Shown here piece by piece: positions 1-10,933 of a stretch of 64,000 nucleotides of DNA. The notes beneath the pieces are model-generated. The model was not told the DNA's origin, searched no databases, and worked only from the letters and a program-made list of their open reading frames with translations. Each line of letters starts with the position of its first letter. Position 1 is the stretch's first letter. This DNA is from Lasiosphaeria ovina (lineage: Eukaryota > Ascomycota > Sordariomycetes > Sordariales > Lasiosphaeriaceae). The stretch covers positions 1,364,001 through 1,428,000 of the forward strand of contig JAULSN010000005.1 of the NCBI GenBank assembly GCA_033439765.1, given 5' to 3'. The position numbers and the translations under genes were made by a program.

Positions 1-2
1 CC

Positions 3-164
3 TACTCGTCGCCTAGCCAGCAGCGGCCGCAGCAGCCGCAGGGGCTGTATTCCACTGGCTACTCGACCAGCTATCCGGCGAGCGACTACGGGCGATACGG
101 GGACGGGCCCGAGGACAGCTATCGCCGCTCTTCGCGCTGTTGTGGTTCTTGTTCAGTCATGTGA
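3..164 (+). CDS. C-terminal end of a protein with a CaaX prenylation box (partial)
   Basis: Only the last 53 codons are inside the window; the reading frame is open from base 3 to the TGA at 162-164. The tail is rich in Gln, Pro, Tyr and Ser and ends RRSSRCCGSCSVM. The final four residues CSVM form a CaaX box, and a terminal Met normally directs farnesylation. The nearby Cys-Cys pair could be palmitoylated. This suggests a protein anchored to the cytosolic face of a membrane. No catalytic domain is visible, so the family cannot be named; Ras-like GTPases, chaperones and kinases with prenylated tails all remain possible. An upstream exon boundary cannot be excluded. Confidence 0.55.
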   Translation, partial: YSSPSQQRPQQPQGLYSTGYSTSYPASDYGRYGDGPEDSYRRSSRCCGSCSVM

Positions 165-670
165 GGTTAAGCCACCCAATGGAGAGGAGAGGAAGCATTC
201 ATCGATTCAGCTGGACAGGATCATAATATCGGCCGTGCTCAAAAGAAAATGAGTACTGCAAGCACCTACCCAAAACCGCTCTTCGTACAGGTACACTATA
301 AGTAGGCTATTTGTTCTTCAGCTCTCAGCTTAGCCAAGCACTACATGATGGCGCTTCCATTCCTGGACCATTAACCGCGAGTGCTCACATCATTTAGGCG
401 TGCTTTCCTCCTTTCTATCATCGGGACTGGCGCCAATGCCATAAAAATGGTGAGAATGGTGGAAAATGACTTCTCGGCGTGACTGGTTGCCACACGCCGG
501 CACGTTCACCAATCGGCGCTTATCGGACGAAACGATGCGTAACATTTTTGCGTGAGGGCGTGGGTGGCCGGCAATGGCCTCAACCTTGCCTGGTCAATTC
601 AGCAACTCCTCTCACCACTTGGTGTTCCATGCCATCATTCATCCATCCTTGCATTTCGCGGCTCACGAGA
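165..670. other. Intergenic region between the CaaX gene and the HET pseudogene
   Basis: This holds the 3' flank of the first gene and the presumed promoter of the next. A frame is open upstream of position 671 from a GTG at 479, but its residues show no HET-like signal, so I treat it as 5' flank. No RNA gene or clear promoter element was seen. Confidence 0.4.
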
Positions 671-3136
671 ATGTGCTTCCTAGCAGCGTGGCTTCTCAGG
701 CTGCGTGGGATACAACCCAAGCACCCGACCACTCAGCCTCAGCCATCCACGGCAACGCCAAACGCAGAAATTAATACTGCGTCAGCGCGGGATGATGACA
801 GCGACGATGACTCGCCCCCCTGGCTCAGAAGAGCGGCATCCCAATCGTCCCATGGCTCACATGATGAGCCATACTCTGCCAACATACCGAGCTATGCAGC
901 TGAGCCCCCGCTGGTATGAGAGAACTTTCAATTGCTATCTGTTTACCGGCGCCTGTATTGACGTAACTATTTTCTGGAACAGAGGCTGCGCGATCGCCTC
1001 AAGCCCTTCCTTCCCTACGTCGACAAACCAAACGTAACTAGCACCAGCAGCAGCACTGCACAGCTGGCAGGGGTCCAACCTGACGACAGCTGGATTGATC
1101 TGGGCGTTACCCAAAGCTGGCTCGAGTCCTGCAGCAAACACCACGGGCAGCCGATGTCGCCTGCAGCAGAACCCTCCGGGAACAGGTCCCACGACGTGGC
1201 TCGTGGACGTGGAGGATGCCTGTCTTGTCCGCGCCGAGTCGGATAATAGCATGCCCTACCTCGCCCTCAGCTACGTGTGGGGGCAGGGCAGGTCGGACTG
1301 TGCTAAAAAGAAGAACATGGACGCGCTTCGGGAGCGAGGCGGCCTCGCCAAGCACATGGTCCTGCCGAGGACGGTTGCCGACGCAATCCGCCTCACGGGT
1401 CTGCTTGGATACCGGTATATCTGGGTTGACCGGTTCTGCATTATCCAGGACGACGACCGGCCAGACAAGCAAGCCGAGCTGAGCCACATGGGCAGCATCT
1501 ATGCTGGGGCTGCCGCGACGGTTGTTGCTGCGACAGGCATCGCGTCTCAGCCGCTGGTGGGAATCCCTGGCGTGACAGGGAGACGCTACTTGTCCAAACC
1601 TTCCGCGAGGCTGAGAGGAGACTTGTCCAGTAAATCTTTTGACTACCGGGCGGAAAGAGCACCCCGCGACGATGATATCTCTGGGAACAGGCAAGGGTGG
1701 GAGTACCGAACCGAGCCAGTCCTCGACGTGGTCGCGGCCAAAAAGAGGATGGAGCTTATTAATACGCCAGCAACTGAGTGCAGCCTAATTATTCGATCTC
1801 CCATTTCTCGGGATGGCTCGGACACTGCATGGTTGCAGTCCTCGGACACTTCATCCTGGTGGAGCTGGCCTACGCCTTGATGGCGAGCAAATGGTGGTCG
1901 CGGGGCTGGACCTTCCAGGAGAACCTGTTAGCTTGCCGCAAGATTGTCTTCCAGGGTGAAACCGTCAACTGGGAGTGCCGCTGTGCAGCATGGCACGAGG
2001 CGTACGGTCCGGCGGACGACAAGCTATTGTTGCTGCCAAGTGACGCTACTCCCAGTGGCAGCACTCTCCCCCAGGATACTCTGCAGCCGGCAGTCGTGAC
2101 GAGTTCTGCCGCGACGATTTCTGTCGCCGAAGCGATTCAACGGCCATGGCCCAACCTCTACCGCTACGCTCGCCTCGTATCGCTCTACAGCCAGAAACAA
2201 TTATCGGACCCCGGGGATGTCTTGGATGTCTTTGAGGGTGTCATCACCACGCTTTCCCCAAACTACGTGGGTGGCTTCGTCACGGGGCTGCCACAAATGT
2301 TCTTCGACAGCGCGTTGCTGTGGCAGCCGTTCAGAGCGATGCCTCGCCGCAGCGGGCGCAAATCAAGTCTGCCCAGCTGGTCGTGGGTGGGATGGCACGG
2401 CGACTTCAACTCGCACAGCTGGCGCAGCGGGTACAGTTATATGCGCAAGAACCCGGACGAGTATCTGGAGCGAGATGAGTCCGTCTGGCAGCCGACTTCC
2501 TGGAAGGTGGTTTCCACTGTGAAGTGGTACTACGTCGACAGCTCGAATAATAGCAGGCACCCGATCGATGCCTGTGGCCAGCAACATTGCGACCCCAGCG
2601 AGCAGCCACTACCCGCGGCATGGACCCGCAGCCTTTGCAGTGAGACGGGCCGGCACTTCTTCCGCCACCAGAGCGATTCCGAGCAAGAATTTTCGCATCC
2701 TATTCCACTCCCCGAGGCAAACTCCCCTCCCCCGCCACACGTGCGAGCCTCGAGGATATGGTGCCGTACCCGCCGTGGTGTTCTCAAGGTAGGGGAGGAG
2801 TTCCGCAACAAGTGGACAGGTACGTGTCTCTGCGCTGACCTTGTCGACGAGGGGGGTGGCTGGGCAGGGGCGCTACGATACCATCGTAGTAGGAGATCCA
2901 GGCAGCCGTTCAATGAACACGAGCTGATCGAGCTATCGGCTGGGTCAGTTCTGGATCAAGAGACGGAACGGGTAAGCATCGATGAGTGGTTCCGGCCAGA
3001 ATGTCCGCGGCGGAGCGGCAAATATGAGTTCTACAATGTCATGGCTATCCGCCGTCACGGGCGCGGCGCCTTCCGCTTAAGGGATTGGCCGCGTCAAAAA
3101 GTCTACGTGGGAGATGATGGAAAGGGAGGAAATTGA
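671..3136 (+). pseudogene. HET-domain (heterokaryon incompatibility-type) gene with frame breaks
   Basis: HET proteins trigger incompatibility-type cell death in filamentous fungi. Exon 1 can start at ATG 671; a GTATGA...CAG intron at 914-982 keeps frame 2. The family signature then appears in pieces. WLESCSKHHG (about 1118-1147) is in frame 2. The core TWLVDVED, LALSYVWG and YRYIWVDRFCIIQDD (about 1180-1460) is in frame 3. KWWSRGWTFQE (about 1889-1921) and the C-terminal part, with GLPQMFFDSALLWQP and SLPSWSWVGW, are again in frame 2 up to the TGA at 3134-3136. The first shift (about 1140-1190) falls in a stretch too short for an intron. The second (about 1650-1870) could be an unusual intron or another indel. 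Overall length is near normal for the family. I infer a recently disabled gene; one or two sequencing indels are the main alternative. Confidence 0.75.
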
Positions 3137-3539
3137 GATTGAGCTCCAGTAGAAAATTTCCTGGATACTATTACTACTAATATGTAGTGATCTAATACTC
3201 TCCGGTCACAGCATCGGAAGTCTTGTAGCGACTTCTAGGTAGGTGGATTGCTCCCAGGCAGGAAGGTGTCGCATAAGGGCGGACATGATAGGCATTGCCG
3301 TGTGAGGGCAAAATTATGATGATACGCATAGATAAGGGTATATACGTTTTTCTTCTGCAAATCGTGCTTCTTGCAGTCGACCTCTCTTCTGTCGTGTCTC
3401 TCACAAAAACTTTCTCAAAAAGACTTAACCCTATCACTGCCATGCTTGCCTAGACCGGCCATTCATTCCTCGTAAATATTGCTGTCACTGCACCGGCTGT
3501 CAGCTCGTTATCATTCACACACGTCGGGAGTCATCACAC
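3137..3539. other. Intergenic region between convergent genes
   Basis: About 400 bp between the end of the plus-strand HET locus and the end of the minus-strand amylase. It should hold both 3' ends. No coding signal was found. Confidence 0.4.
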
Positions 3540-5450
3540 TCACAACTCGCCGGCAAACTTGTCGCGGCCCTCGGCATCCTTGTTGACCCATATGCTCACG
3601 CTGGTCTGGCTGCAGGTGAAGTCGGCAAAGCCGTCGTGGCCAATGACGACCTCGCCCGACGACCAGCCCAGCACGTCGGTCCAGCGCTCGCCGGCGTGCA
3701 TCTCGCCGACGTGCATACGCTTAGTTCCGGGGCCGGCGTTGCTGAGGACCGTGGCGCAGCCGAAGCGGCGGTCCCACGTGCCGTAGCGCACCCAGCCGAG
3801 GCACGTCTCGTAGTCAAAGTAGTCGGCCTGCTTGCCGTACGCGTACAGCTTGCGCGCCAGCACCAGCTTGGACAGCGCGCCGCCGCAAGACGGCGGGAAC
3901 GGGTGCTCGCCCTTGATCCCATACAGGTCACCGTACCATACGCATGGATATCCGGCGTCGCGTAGAAGGATTAGCGCGTATGCGATTGGTTTAAACCATC
4001 CCTCGATGGGTGCCTCTAGTGCCTGGTACGGTTGCGTATCGTGGTTCATGACCAGAGTCTGTCCGAAGTAGGCCTTGGTCAGTTTGTTGAGCTAGAGCAC
4101 AGAGATAAGTGAGGACCATACCACTGCCGAGATGGGGGCGGTTTGCACCAGCGTGCCGTCAAAGACCTTGCGAAGGTCGGCCCCCTGACCCCGACTGATC
4201 TCGCTAAAGTTGTAGACCAGCGGCGCGTCGAACAGAGAGAATTTGTGCCCCATGCGGTCGAGATAGCCGGTCTAGTTTACAGTTTAGCCTTCAGTATCTT
4301 CTCATCTTTTGGTAGACAAATCAGGCACCGGAAGAGAGACTCACCATATCGCTCAGCGAGTCCTTCCAGAACTCGCCGACAAAAAACCAGCCCGTGCCGT
4401 ACGTCTCGTCGAGTTGCACGACGAACTTCTCCAAGAACTCTGCGCTGTAGTGTTTGATGGCGTCAAAGCGGATGCCCTTAAGGGGAATCTCGGCAGCTAG
4501 CCACTTGCCCCAGTTGAGAACGTCCTGTTCCACCTCGGGGTGCGAGTAGTCGAGATCGGATCCCATGAGGTAGTCGCTGGGGGGTATCAGCTCAAAACAA
4601 GGACAACAACACCTGAAGGTTTCCGAGAGCCAGTTTGGCCGGACTCATCCAACTGGACTTACTAGTTGCCCTTTTCCCCATCCACGTCCGGAGTCGCAGC
4701 CCACTCCATTGGCTGTTCGCCAACAATCTTGTAAATGGCCGTCTTGTCGTTGGCAGCATTGAAGTCGACGCCGCTTCCATTTGGTGAGTTGCAATTAGAA
4801 CACCGAGCAATTGCCTGACATCTCAACTAATTAGGGGGAGTCACTCACCTGAAGTGGTACCAGTGGTACTTCATGTCGCTGTACTTATTCTTGCGGCCGG
4901 GAAAGTCGAAGCCAACCCAGGCGTCGATCTCGTAGCGGCCGCTGACCTCCTTGTTTCTGTCCTCGGGGTCGACCTCGATGGCCTGGCACTTTTCGCGGTG
5001 GTCGGCGGCGAACTTGTGGTTGAGGACGGCATCCCAGTACAGGCCGACGCCGGCGGCCTTTGCGGTGCGCGACAGCTTCAGGAGCTCGTCCTTGGTGCCC
5101 CATTTGGTGGCCAAGGACCCCTTCTGGTCGAACTCGCCCAGGTCGTAGAGGTCGTAGATGTCGTAGCCGTTGCCGTCCTTGGACGAGCCCTTGCATCTGG
5201 TAATTTCAGTTTCGGTACTTCATTTCACCGAGCGTTTCTGGTAACATATGCTGATCGACGTGAAAGACAAAAACGGAGGAACCCACCCGGGAGGCAGCCA
5301 TATATTGTCGATGCCCCACTGCTTGAGCTGTCGCACCTGCTTCTCCAGACGCGCCCAGTGCTTCTGATCGGCAGGCACATACCACTCGAACCCCTGCATC
5401 ATGGTCATGTTCTCGGCCGTCGGCTCCTGTGCATGGTTGTTTTCGCCCAT
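3540..5450 (-). CDS. Alpha-amylase, GH13 family, intracellular bacterial-like type (six exons)
   Basis: Hydrolyses internal alpha-1,4 bonds of starch or glycogen. Exons: 5450-5287, 5196-4849, 4773-4663, 4576-4345, 4271-4122, 4058-3540. Splicing restores 507 codons. The conserved GH13 blocks appear in order: LPPGCKGSSKDGNGYDIYDL near the N-terminus, DAVLNHK (region I), GIRFDAIKH with the nucleophile Asp, FVGEFW with the acid/base Glu, and VMNHDTQP with the third catalytic Asp. There is no signal peptide; the protein starts MGENNHAQEP and reaches MMQGFEWYVP within 20 residues. The domain order resembles the GH13_5 group of cytosolic fungal amylases, some of which work in alpha-glucan or glycogen metabolism rather than digestion. 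Introns are 63-90 bp. The last acceptor was chosen because it joins SAV to TLVMNHD, as the family requires. All catalytic residues are present, so it looks functional. Confidence 0.92.
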
Positions 5451-6167
5451 CTTGACAGCTTGATGGGGCTAGTTAGGTAAGCAGCGCTGGATCTGGTTTC
5501 AGATCTGGTTTCCGAGAAAAGACAATTGTTTGCACACGAAATCTTATTTTTGGGGGAAAAGATGTTCGAGTGGAAGGAGCAAGCAATATCCAACCGGCCA
5601 CGAGTCCGAGCAATGGCAAGAGGACTGAATCCGGGCGGAAAAGGGGAAGGGGGGACAGGACTTGCCGAGTCATTGCCCACACCCAACAACCCCTCCCTCG
5701 ATGCGCTACCAGCGACCTTATCTGCATCTATCCACTAGGTTACTTGGTAGCGCCGCCAAGCAGGGAACCGGTGCTTTGGAGCCACAATTGATCATAGAAT
5801 TGACTCGACAGGCTTCAGGAATGGACCCGTAAAACTTGGTAACATGGTGCAGAACTTGGTTCTTTCAGCCAATTGCGTGCATGTTCCCACTTTCCCAGGA
5901 AAAGGCCCAGTCACTCATCTTGCATCTGCAAGGCAAGAACGACGAGAGGTCGCTGCAAGCGCTGGATGCCGGCGGACACCGCTGCCTTGCCGTCTGCCCC
6001 TTGCACAATGACGTATGCAGCACAGACGGATAAGGGGTGGACTCCAAGTCCCTTAAAGCTCCCAATAATTCAAGAACCCCACAAAAAGAAGTATTTTGGC
6101 ATTGACGTCCTGTCCATTTCCAGGTCTATAAGAACTAAATACGAGGTTCGGTGCTCTAATTTTGACT
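5451..6167. other. Upstream region of the amylase gene
   Basis: About 700 bp between the amylase start and the end of the minus-strand kinase gene. It should contain the amylase promoter and the kinase 3' UTR. Only short scattered frames are present. Confidence 0.4.
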
Positions 6168-9045
6168 CTATTCTTTCTCCTGGGGCTTGACCTGATCCTT
6201 CCAACTCGCTACCTCGGACTTTGTCAAGGTGCGGCGCTGGCTTCGCCGCGCAATTTGGCCAGTGTACACTCGCAGCTGGCGGGCTCTCATACTTTCAACC
6301 TCCATTGCCGTCAGTTTAAACATGGTGTCGTCGTCACTGTCAGCCAACGCGGGTGCTAGAGCGTAGTTCGCATCGGTGTGGCATCGTTCTTCCATCTTCT
6401 GCAGCCAGTCACAAACTGCGGATGATGTTGCCCGCTTGGTACTGTCTACAACAAGCAATCTAAAACGAATGACGTCAAGAAAGCTGTGGACGAACTCCGT
6501 GCAGGCAGGATTGGAATGAAGGTGGTCGATCCACTGAGAATAAGGGTCAGCTTGTGTAGTACGGGGTGACTCTTAGAGCTGTCCCGGATGGGCGAGAACA
6601 GGGGAGAGTCTAATAGAAAAGAACCCTAGAGAGAAATTGAAATAAAAGTACGCAAAGGAAAAATGCTGACTGACCTCAATCACTGCTGGTTTGACCAGTA
6701 CCGCATATCCTTTGGCTTCGGTGGACGTAATCCCTAGAACCTCAAAGAACACGCTCGCGTCCAAGCCGCCCCCGGCGCTCTTACGTTTCGCAAACTCTTG
6801 TACGTATGAAAACCCGCCCAGCAGCCAGCTCACGAACTCGAGATAAACACAGCCTAGGCTCCAGATGTCGGCAGCTTGTCCGATTGCTGCCCCTTTCACG
6901 TCCATCTCTGGAGGCCGGTACGCTGGAGTGAATAGGACGGAGTTAGTAGTATTAGTTAATAGTCGGGTCTCTAGCTCAGAAACTCCAAAGTCGGTTATCT
7001 TGAGCGTTCCTTGGTCATTAGGGTCCGAAGGGTCATTGAACCAAAGAATGTTCTCCGGCTTAATATCGCCGTGGCGGCTAAGGTACTGGCATGGTTTGTC
7101 CGCACTTTCATTAGTTATTAGCTGCTGTCCCGAACCTGGGTCGAGACGAAGCGATGTTGAAACCGCGTTGGATAGATTCCTAATGTCTGTGCTGCTTGGC
7201 GGGGATTCCTCTGGCGGCTCGGCCATTCCGTAGCTGTGGATGAGTCGTAGGCCATTGGCCAAGCCCAAGCACTGATCTGCCACCCAGTAAACGTATTCGT
7301 CAAAGTTTGGCGACGCGTTGTTGACCATCCAGTAATGGGAGAGGTCGGCTTGAGCCCAGGGGAAGATGAGATAGAAATTTCCAGACTGCTCGTATGTTGC
7401 AAGTAGAGATATCAAGTGCGATCCTGGGTCAGAGACTGTGCCGCTAAACCTCTTGAGCATTTCGACCTCCCTTTTGAATTCATCCCGGCTCTTGGAATGT
7501 AGCTGCTTCACTGCAAATTCTTGGAGCGAACCCTGATTGTTTTGTTAAATTATAAGTCTTCGGATGGGGGCTATCATCAAGGGTGTGCTTACGTCGAGGC
7601 CATGGAAATTGTGGTGCCCGGGGTGTATCTGAACCCGAAACACATCGCTGAAGCCTCCCTGGTGGACGTCTTCATCATTAAGCGACTCATGGCGACTCGA
7701 GTCGTGTATGAATGGAAGTACAACCTTGTCCTCGAGCTGGTAGAAGGAGACATTTCCGGGTCGTTGTTTTGAAAAGAATGGCGCCACCATCGACCACTGC
7801 CACTCCTCAAACTGCCTAACGTAGCCGAACCGCCACCCGTCGAAGCATTGCAGGGGGGGATCAGAATTCGTCCTCCGACGCAGCGTGAATTGGCCCCCCG
7901 GTTTGTTGTAACTATACATTACCAGAGGTAGGTCAGAATCATTGACATTTTCCTCCAAGAAATGGATGATCTTGTCAACTTGGTAGATGAGGACAAGAAT
8001 GGCGAATATTTTCCGAAAAGATGTGGTTGTGATGGCCGGGGGTACCTCGTCGTTGTCACCGTGAACCTTTTGCGCCCGGCGTATTTGCACCTGGCATATT
8101 TGCCTTGCCAAAGCGGCCCTTCGCCCTACTGGGAAGTGCTTCAGAACGTCGTCCATTTCCAGCTCCCTGCTTACTGACTCTTCAGTGATAATGACGTCTA
8201 GTCGATTCCGTGGTATGAAGCCCTTTATTTCTCTATAGGCGCCGCGAAGCTCCGAATAGATTCTCCCTTCAAGCGGTTCGTTAGCATCTCGGCCATTGTC
8301 CGTAGCCAAGGTACCTTCTTCGGTCTCGTGTTCTGGAAAGCTCGAAGGATTCGTCTCCGTATAGCCCTTGGTGGACACAAAGTAGGAGCTCTGTTCTGCC
8401 TCGCTGGAGTTGCCGGAGTCGCTGAAATTATCCACCACTGACGGCGGCCCCGGTACTTGTGCCACTGGATTATGGGTGAGTATTTCGCTAGCGAAGGGGG
8501 GGCCGCCAGGGATAGTGGGTGACATTTCTCTCCCCCTCTGATTTACCGATGTTCGAACGGTATATGCTGTGCCTCTTCCGGTTGCAAGACCCAGGAGCGT
8601 GTGGATTGAGCCAGAAACCTCGGACAGGTTGTCGACTGACGACTTGAGGTCCGCGATCATCTCCTCCAAGCTACTGGCTTGGTGTTAGCCGCAGTTCTCT
8701 ACCACCCGGGGATGAGTGTTGCACGTACTCGTCCGATGAGCTGCTGCTGCTGGCTGCTATTTGCCTGACAGCCGATACGGTGTTTCCGAGCAGGAACTGG
8801 AGACCGGACGCCTCGTCAGGATAATGGGCCGTGAGAGTGTTTCCCCAATCTGGTGTAGGTTGCAACCCCTTTCCCCATAATCGCAGCCTGAAGAGGGTGT
8901 CATCTGCGGCCTTCCTAATATCCGACCCTGACGCGAGTTTTGTTAAAATTCCCGTTTCGAAGAGCGCTTCGAGTTCAGCGACGGCTCTGTCGTAGATGGA
9001 CTCGAGGGGTTTCGCGGTAAGACTTGCATCACCATCCGCAGACAT
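6168..9045 (-). CDS. Fungal serine/threonine protein kinase with an N-terminal accessory domain
   Basis: Exons 9045-8729, 8673-7593, 7532-6675 and 6533-6168 give 873 codons; introns are 55, 60 and 141 bp. Residues 1-105 resemble the Asp/Glu-rich N-terminal module seen in many fungal kinases and STAND-like proteins, with ALFETGILTKLA and FRLRLWGKGL. The kinase domain starts near residue 440: glycine loop GGFSDVF, lysine in EFAVKQL (about 475), catalytic loop HGDIKPENILWF (Asp about 622), DFGVSE (about 647) and YRPPE. The HRD motif is HGD, common in this fungal group. An insert of about 45 residues rich in Ser and Pro lies just before the catalytic loop. All catalytic residues are present, so it should be active. 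It is divergent from the DUF7580-like gene. The acceptor of intron 1 could lie three bases further downstream. Confidence 0.88.
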
Positions 9046-9454
9046 GGTGGCCGTGTCGCGATTGCGATGGCAAGCTTCGGATGGGAGATGAGAAAGTGTT
9101 CGACGGAAAGAAGGTGAGCCGCCAACGGGAGACAGGACCGACTGATCTGACCCTTCCCCACTTTTTGGGCACAGTCACTGGCACAGCCTGGGCGGATTCG
9201 TTGTAGATTGATGTAGTGGTCAAGTGCTAGCTGCCTGCCCGAAGGGTGACTGTCACATGATCTGGCCTGCGGGGTAACTTCTCTGGTTCCGACTTGACGC
9301 CCGATGCCCGCAGCTGCGGTTAAGCGCCGCGTCGCGCCTTCTCATTTTTTGTGTCCGACTGCCCATGAGCTATCGCAGACTCCACGTCTAGCTCTACCTA
9401 GGCACACGCCCAAGCAGCGAAACTAAGGTACAGTAATTATTAATTAGCGCCAAG
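9046..9454. promoter_or_regulatory. Shared bidirectional promoter of the kinase and DUF7580-like genes
   Basis: A 409-bp spacer separates the start codons of two genes that point away from each other, so both promoters must share it. No TATA box could be assigned with confidence. Co-regulation is an inference from geometry. Confidence 0.45.
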
Positions 9455-10933
9455 ATGCCTGAACCCTTCTCCATCGCTATTGGTGTCATTGGACTGTCCA
9501 TGTCGACCTTCACCTTCTTCGTATCGACAATCCAGAAGTCGGACCAATTTCGTCGGGACTTCCAAAATGCACACAGGGCCCTTGGTTTCGCCCAAACCCA
9601 GCTGGTAATGGGAAAGATGAATTATCGATCCTGGAAAGAGACATGGTGTAGCGGGCCACGTCACTTTACTGACGATGATTATGTTTATTTCTGGGGCCAT
9701 GAAGGCTACGACGAGGTCAGGCGCATCGTCTCCATGATGGAAGATAGCGTGGCCGAGCTTGCACACCTATTGTATTCCAGCGAAGACTTCACTCGCCCCA
9801 ACCAGCCAACGGCCCTCACCCAGGTTCAGGTCCAAAAGTGGGAGAGCGAACTGAGAGATCTCCAAGGTGGCTTCAATCCAAGGGTCGGATGGTTGGGACG
9901 AATTGCCTCCGCATTGGTTGGCACGGCCCGCCTGAAGCAGTGCGCCGACGAGTTGAAGGAGTCGGCTGGGAACCTGGCCGAAATTTCGAGGCAGCTGGTG
10001 TGGGCCGCCCATTTTCAGACCGAAGCCCAGCCGGATATCACCAACCGCTACCTTACGCGGATGCTGGATCGTCGAGATCTTGTCCATCACAATTTCAAAG
10101 CCTTGACTCGACTACACCGCGTCATCGAGATGAACAGGTGGGGGATTTGGGCCGTCGTCCTCAGATCTCCCGATGCCAATGGCGGCCCGCTTTCTTTAGA
10201 CACGGGATCGGTACTCGTCAACTTCCTCGCATCCAGAAACAGTATACGAAACGCCCAAGAAACGGGCGATGTCAGCCTCCTGATGTTTGAGCCGTCGTTA
10301 TTTGTGGCCGAGTTGGAGTCTGTCGACGACGCAATTGGAGCATGGTGCGACAGAGAGATGCTTCGTTCGGCTCCAAACATCCAAGCCCACCACATGTACC
10401 TAACGGATACGTTCCGCTTTCCATCCCACCTAGATACGAGGCTGAGGCTTACGGGGGCCGCACTTGGTCTCACCAACTGGGCTCTCCTTCTCTGGAACAC
10501 GCCATGGACGCAAAGCCTCTGCAGCTGCTGCATCCGCTTCGTGTCGGTTGACATCCCTAGCTCCACGGGCACGCTTCATCACGGTCAAAATCATCCAAGC
10601 CATTTAGCGACTATCATCACAAAAACACGCTGTGATAAGGATCGCGGAAAACATATACCAAGGAAGGCCTTGCTCTTAGGCACGTCGCTCGCAGAGATTG
10701 CCATCCGAAGGCCATTGACAATTGCCCTCACATCGCCCAACGGGATTCCACGTTTCGCCCTAGACCACAACCCCCCAATTTCGGCTGACGAGTTGCTAGG
10801 CAAGGTGCGGATGGAGCGAGACCTGCCATTCGAGAGGGCAGTTAGGTACTGCTTTTGGTATGACAGGGAACGCCAACAGGGATTCCATCCCGACGACATT
10901 ATCCGCTTCAAAGAAAACGTGATCGACGAGTAA
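9455..10933 (+). CDS. DUF7580-like protein with a HeLo-like hydrophobic N-terminus
   Basis: An uninterrupted frame of 492 codons. Residues about 6-30 (PFSIAIGVIGLSMSTFTFFV) form a hydrophobic N-terminal segment of the kind that opens HeLo-like and related fungal death or STAND-associated domains. The C-terminal third matches the layout of DUF7580, a kinase-C-lobe-like fungal domain: RLTGAALGLTNWALLLWNTP, then RKALLLGTSLAEIAI, then a final helix FERAVRYCFWYDRE. No HRD or DFG catalytic motif is present, so any kinase-like fold would be a pseudokinase. Family naming rests on pattern recall and was not searched. Its divergent partner is an active-looking kinase, which suggests joint function. There is no signal peptide cleavage pattern and no clear second membrane segment. 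Confidence 0.75.
   Translation: MPEPFSIAIGVIGLSMSTFTFFVSTIQKSDQFRRDFQNAHRALGFAQTQLVMGKMNYRSWKETWCSGPRHFTDDDYVYFWGHEGYDEVRRIVSMMEDSVAELAHLLYSSEDFTRPNQPTALTQVQVQKWESELRDLQGGFNPRVGWLGRIASALVGTARLKQCADELKESAGNLAEISRQLVWAAHFQTEAQPDITNRYLTRMLDRRDLVHHNFKALTRLHRVIEMNRWGIWAVVLRSPDANGGPLSLDTGSVLVNFLASRNSIRNAQETGDVSLLMFEPSLFVAELESVDDAIGAWCDREMLRSAPNIQAHHMYLTDTFRFPSHLDTRLRLTGAALGLTNWALLLWNTPWTQSLCSCCIRFVSVDIPSSTGTLHHGQNHPSHLATIITKTRCDKDRGKHIPRKALLLGTSLAEIAIRRPLTIALTSPNGIPRFALDHNPPISADELLGKVRMERDLPFERAVRYCFWYDRERQQGFHPDDIIRFKENVIDE

Noticed and set aside
4059..4121. A 30-bp intron (4092-4121) in the amylase
   Set aside because: That acceptor gives too short an intron and leaves extra residues before the VMNHDTQ block. 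A CAG acceptor giving a 63-bp intron (4059-4121) fits both length and family alignment.
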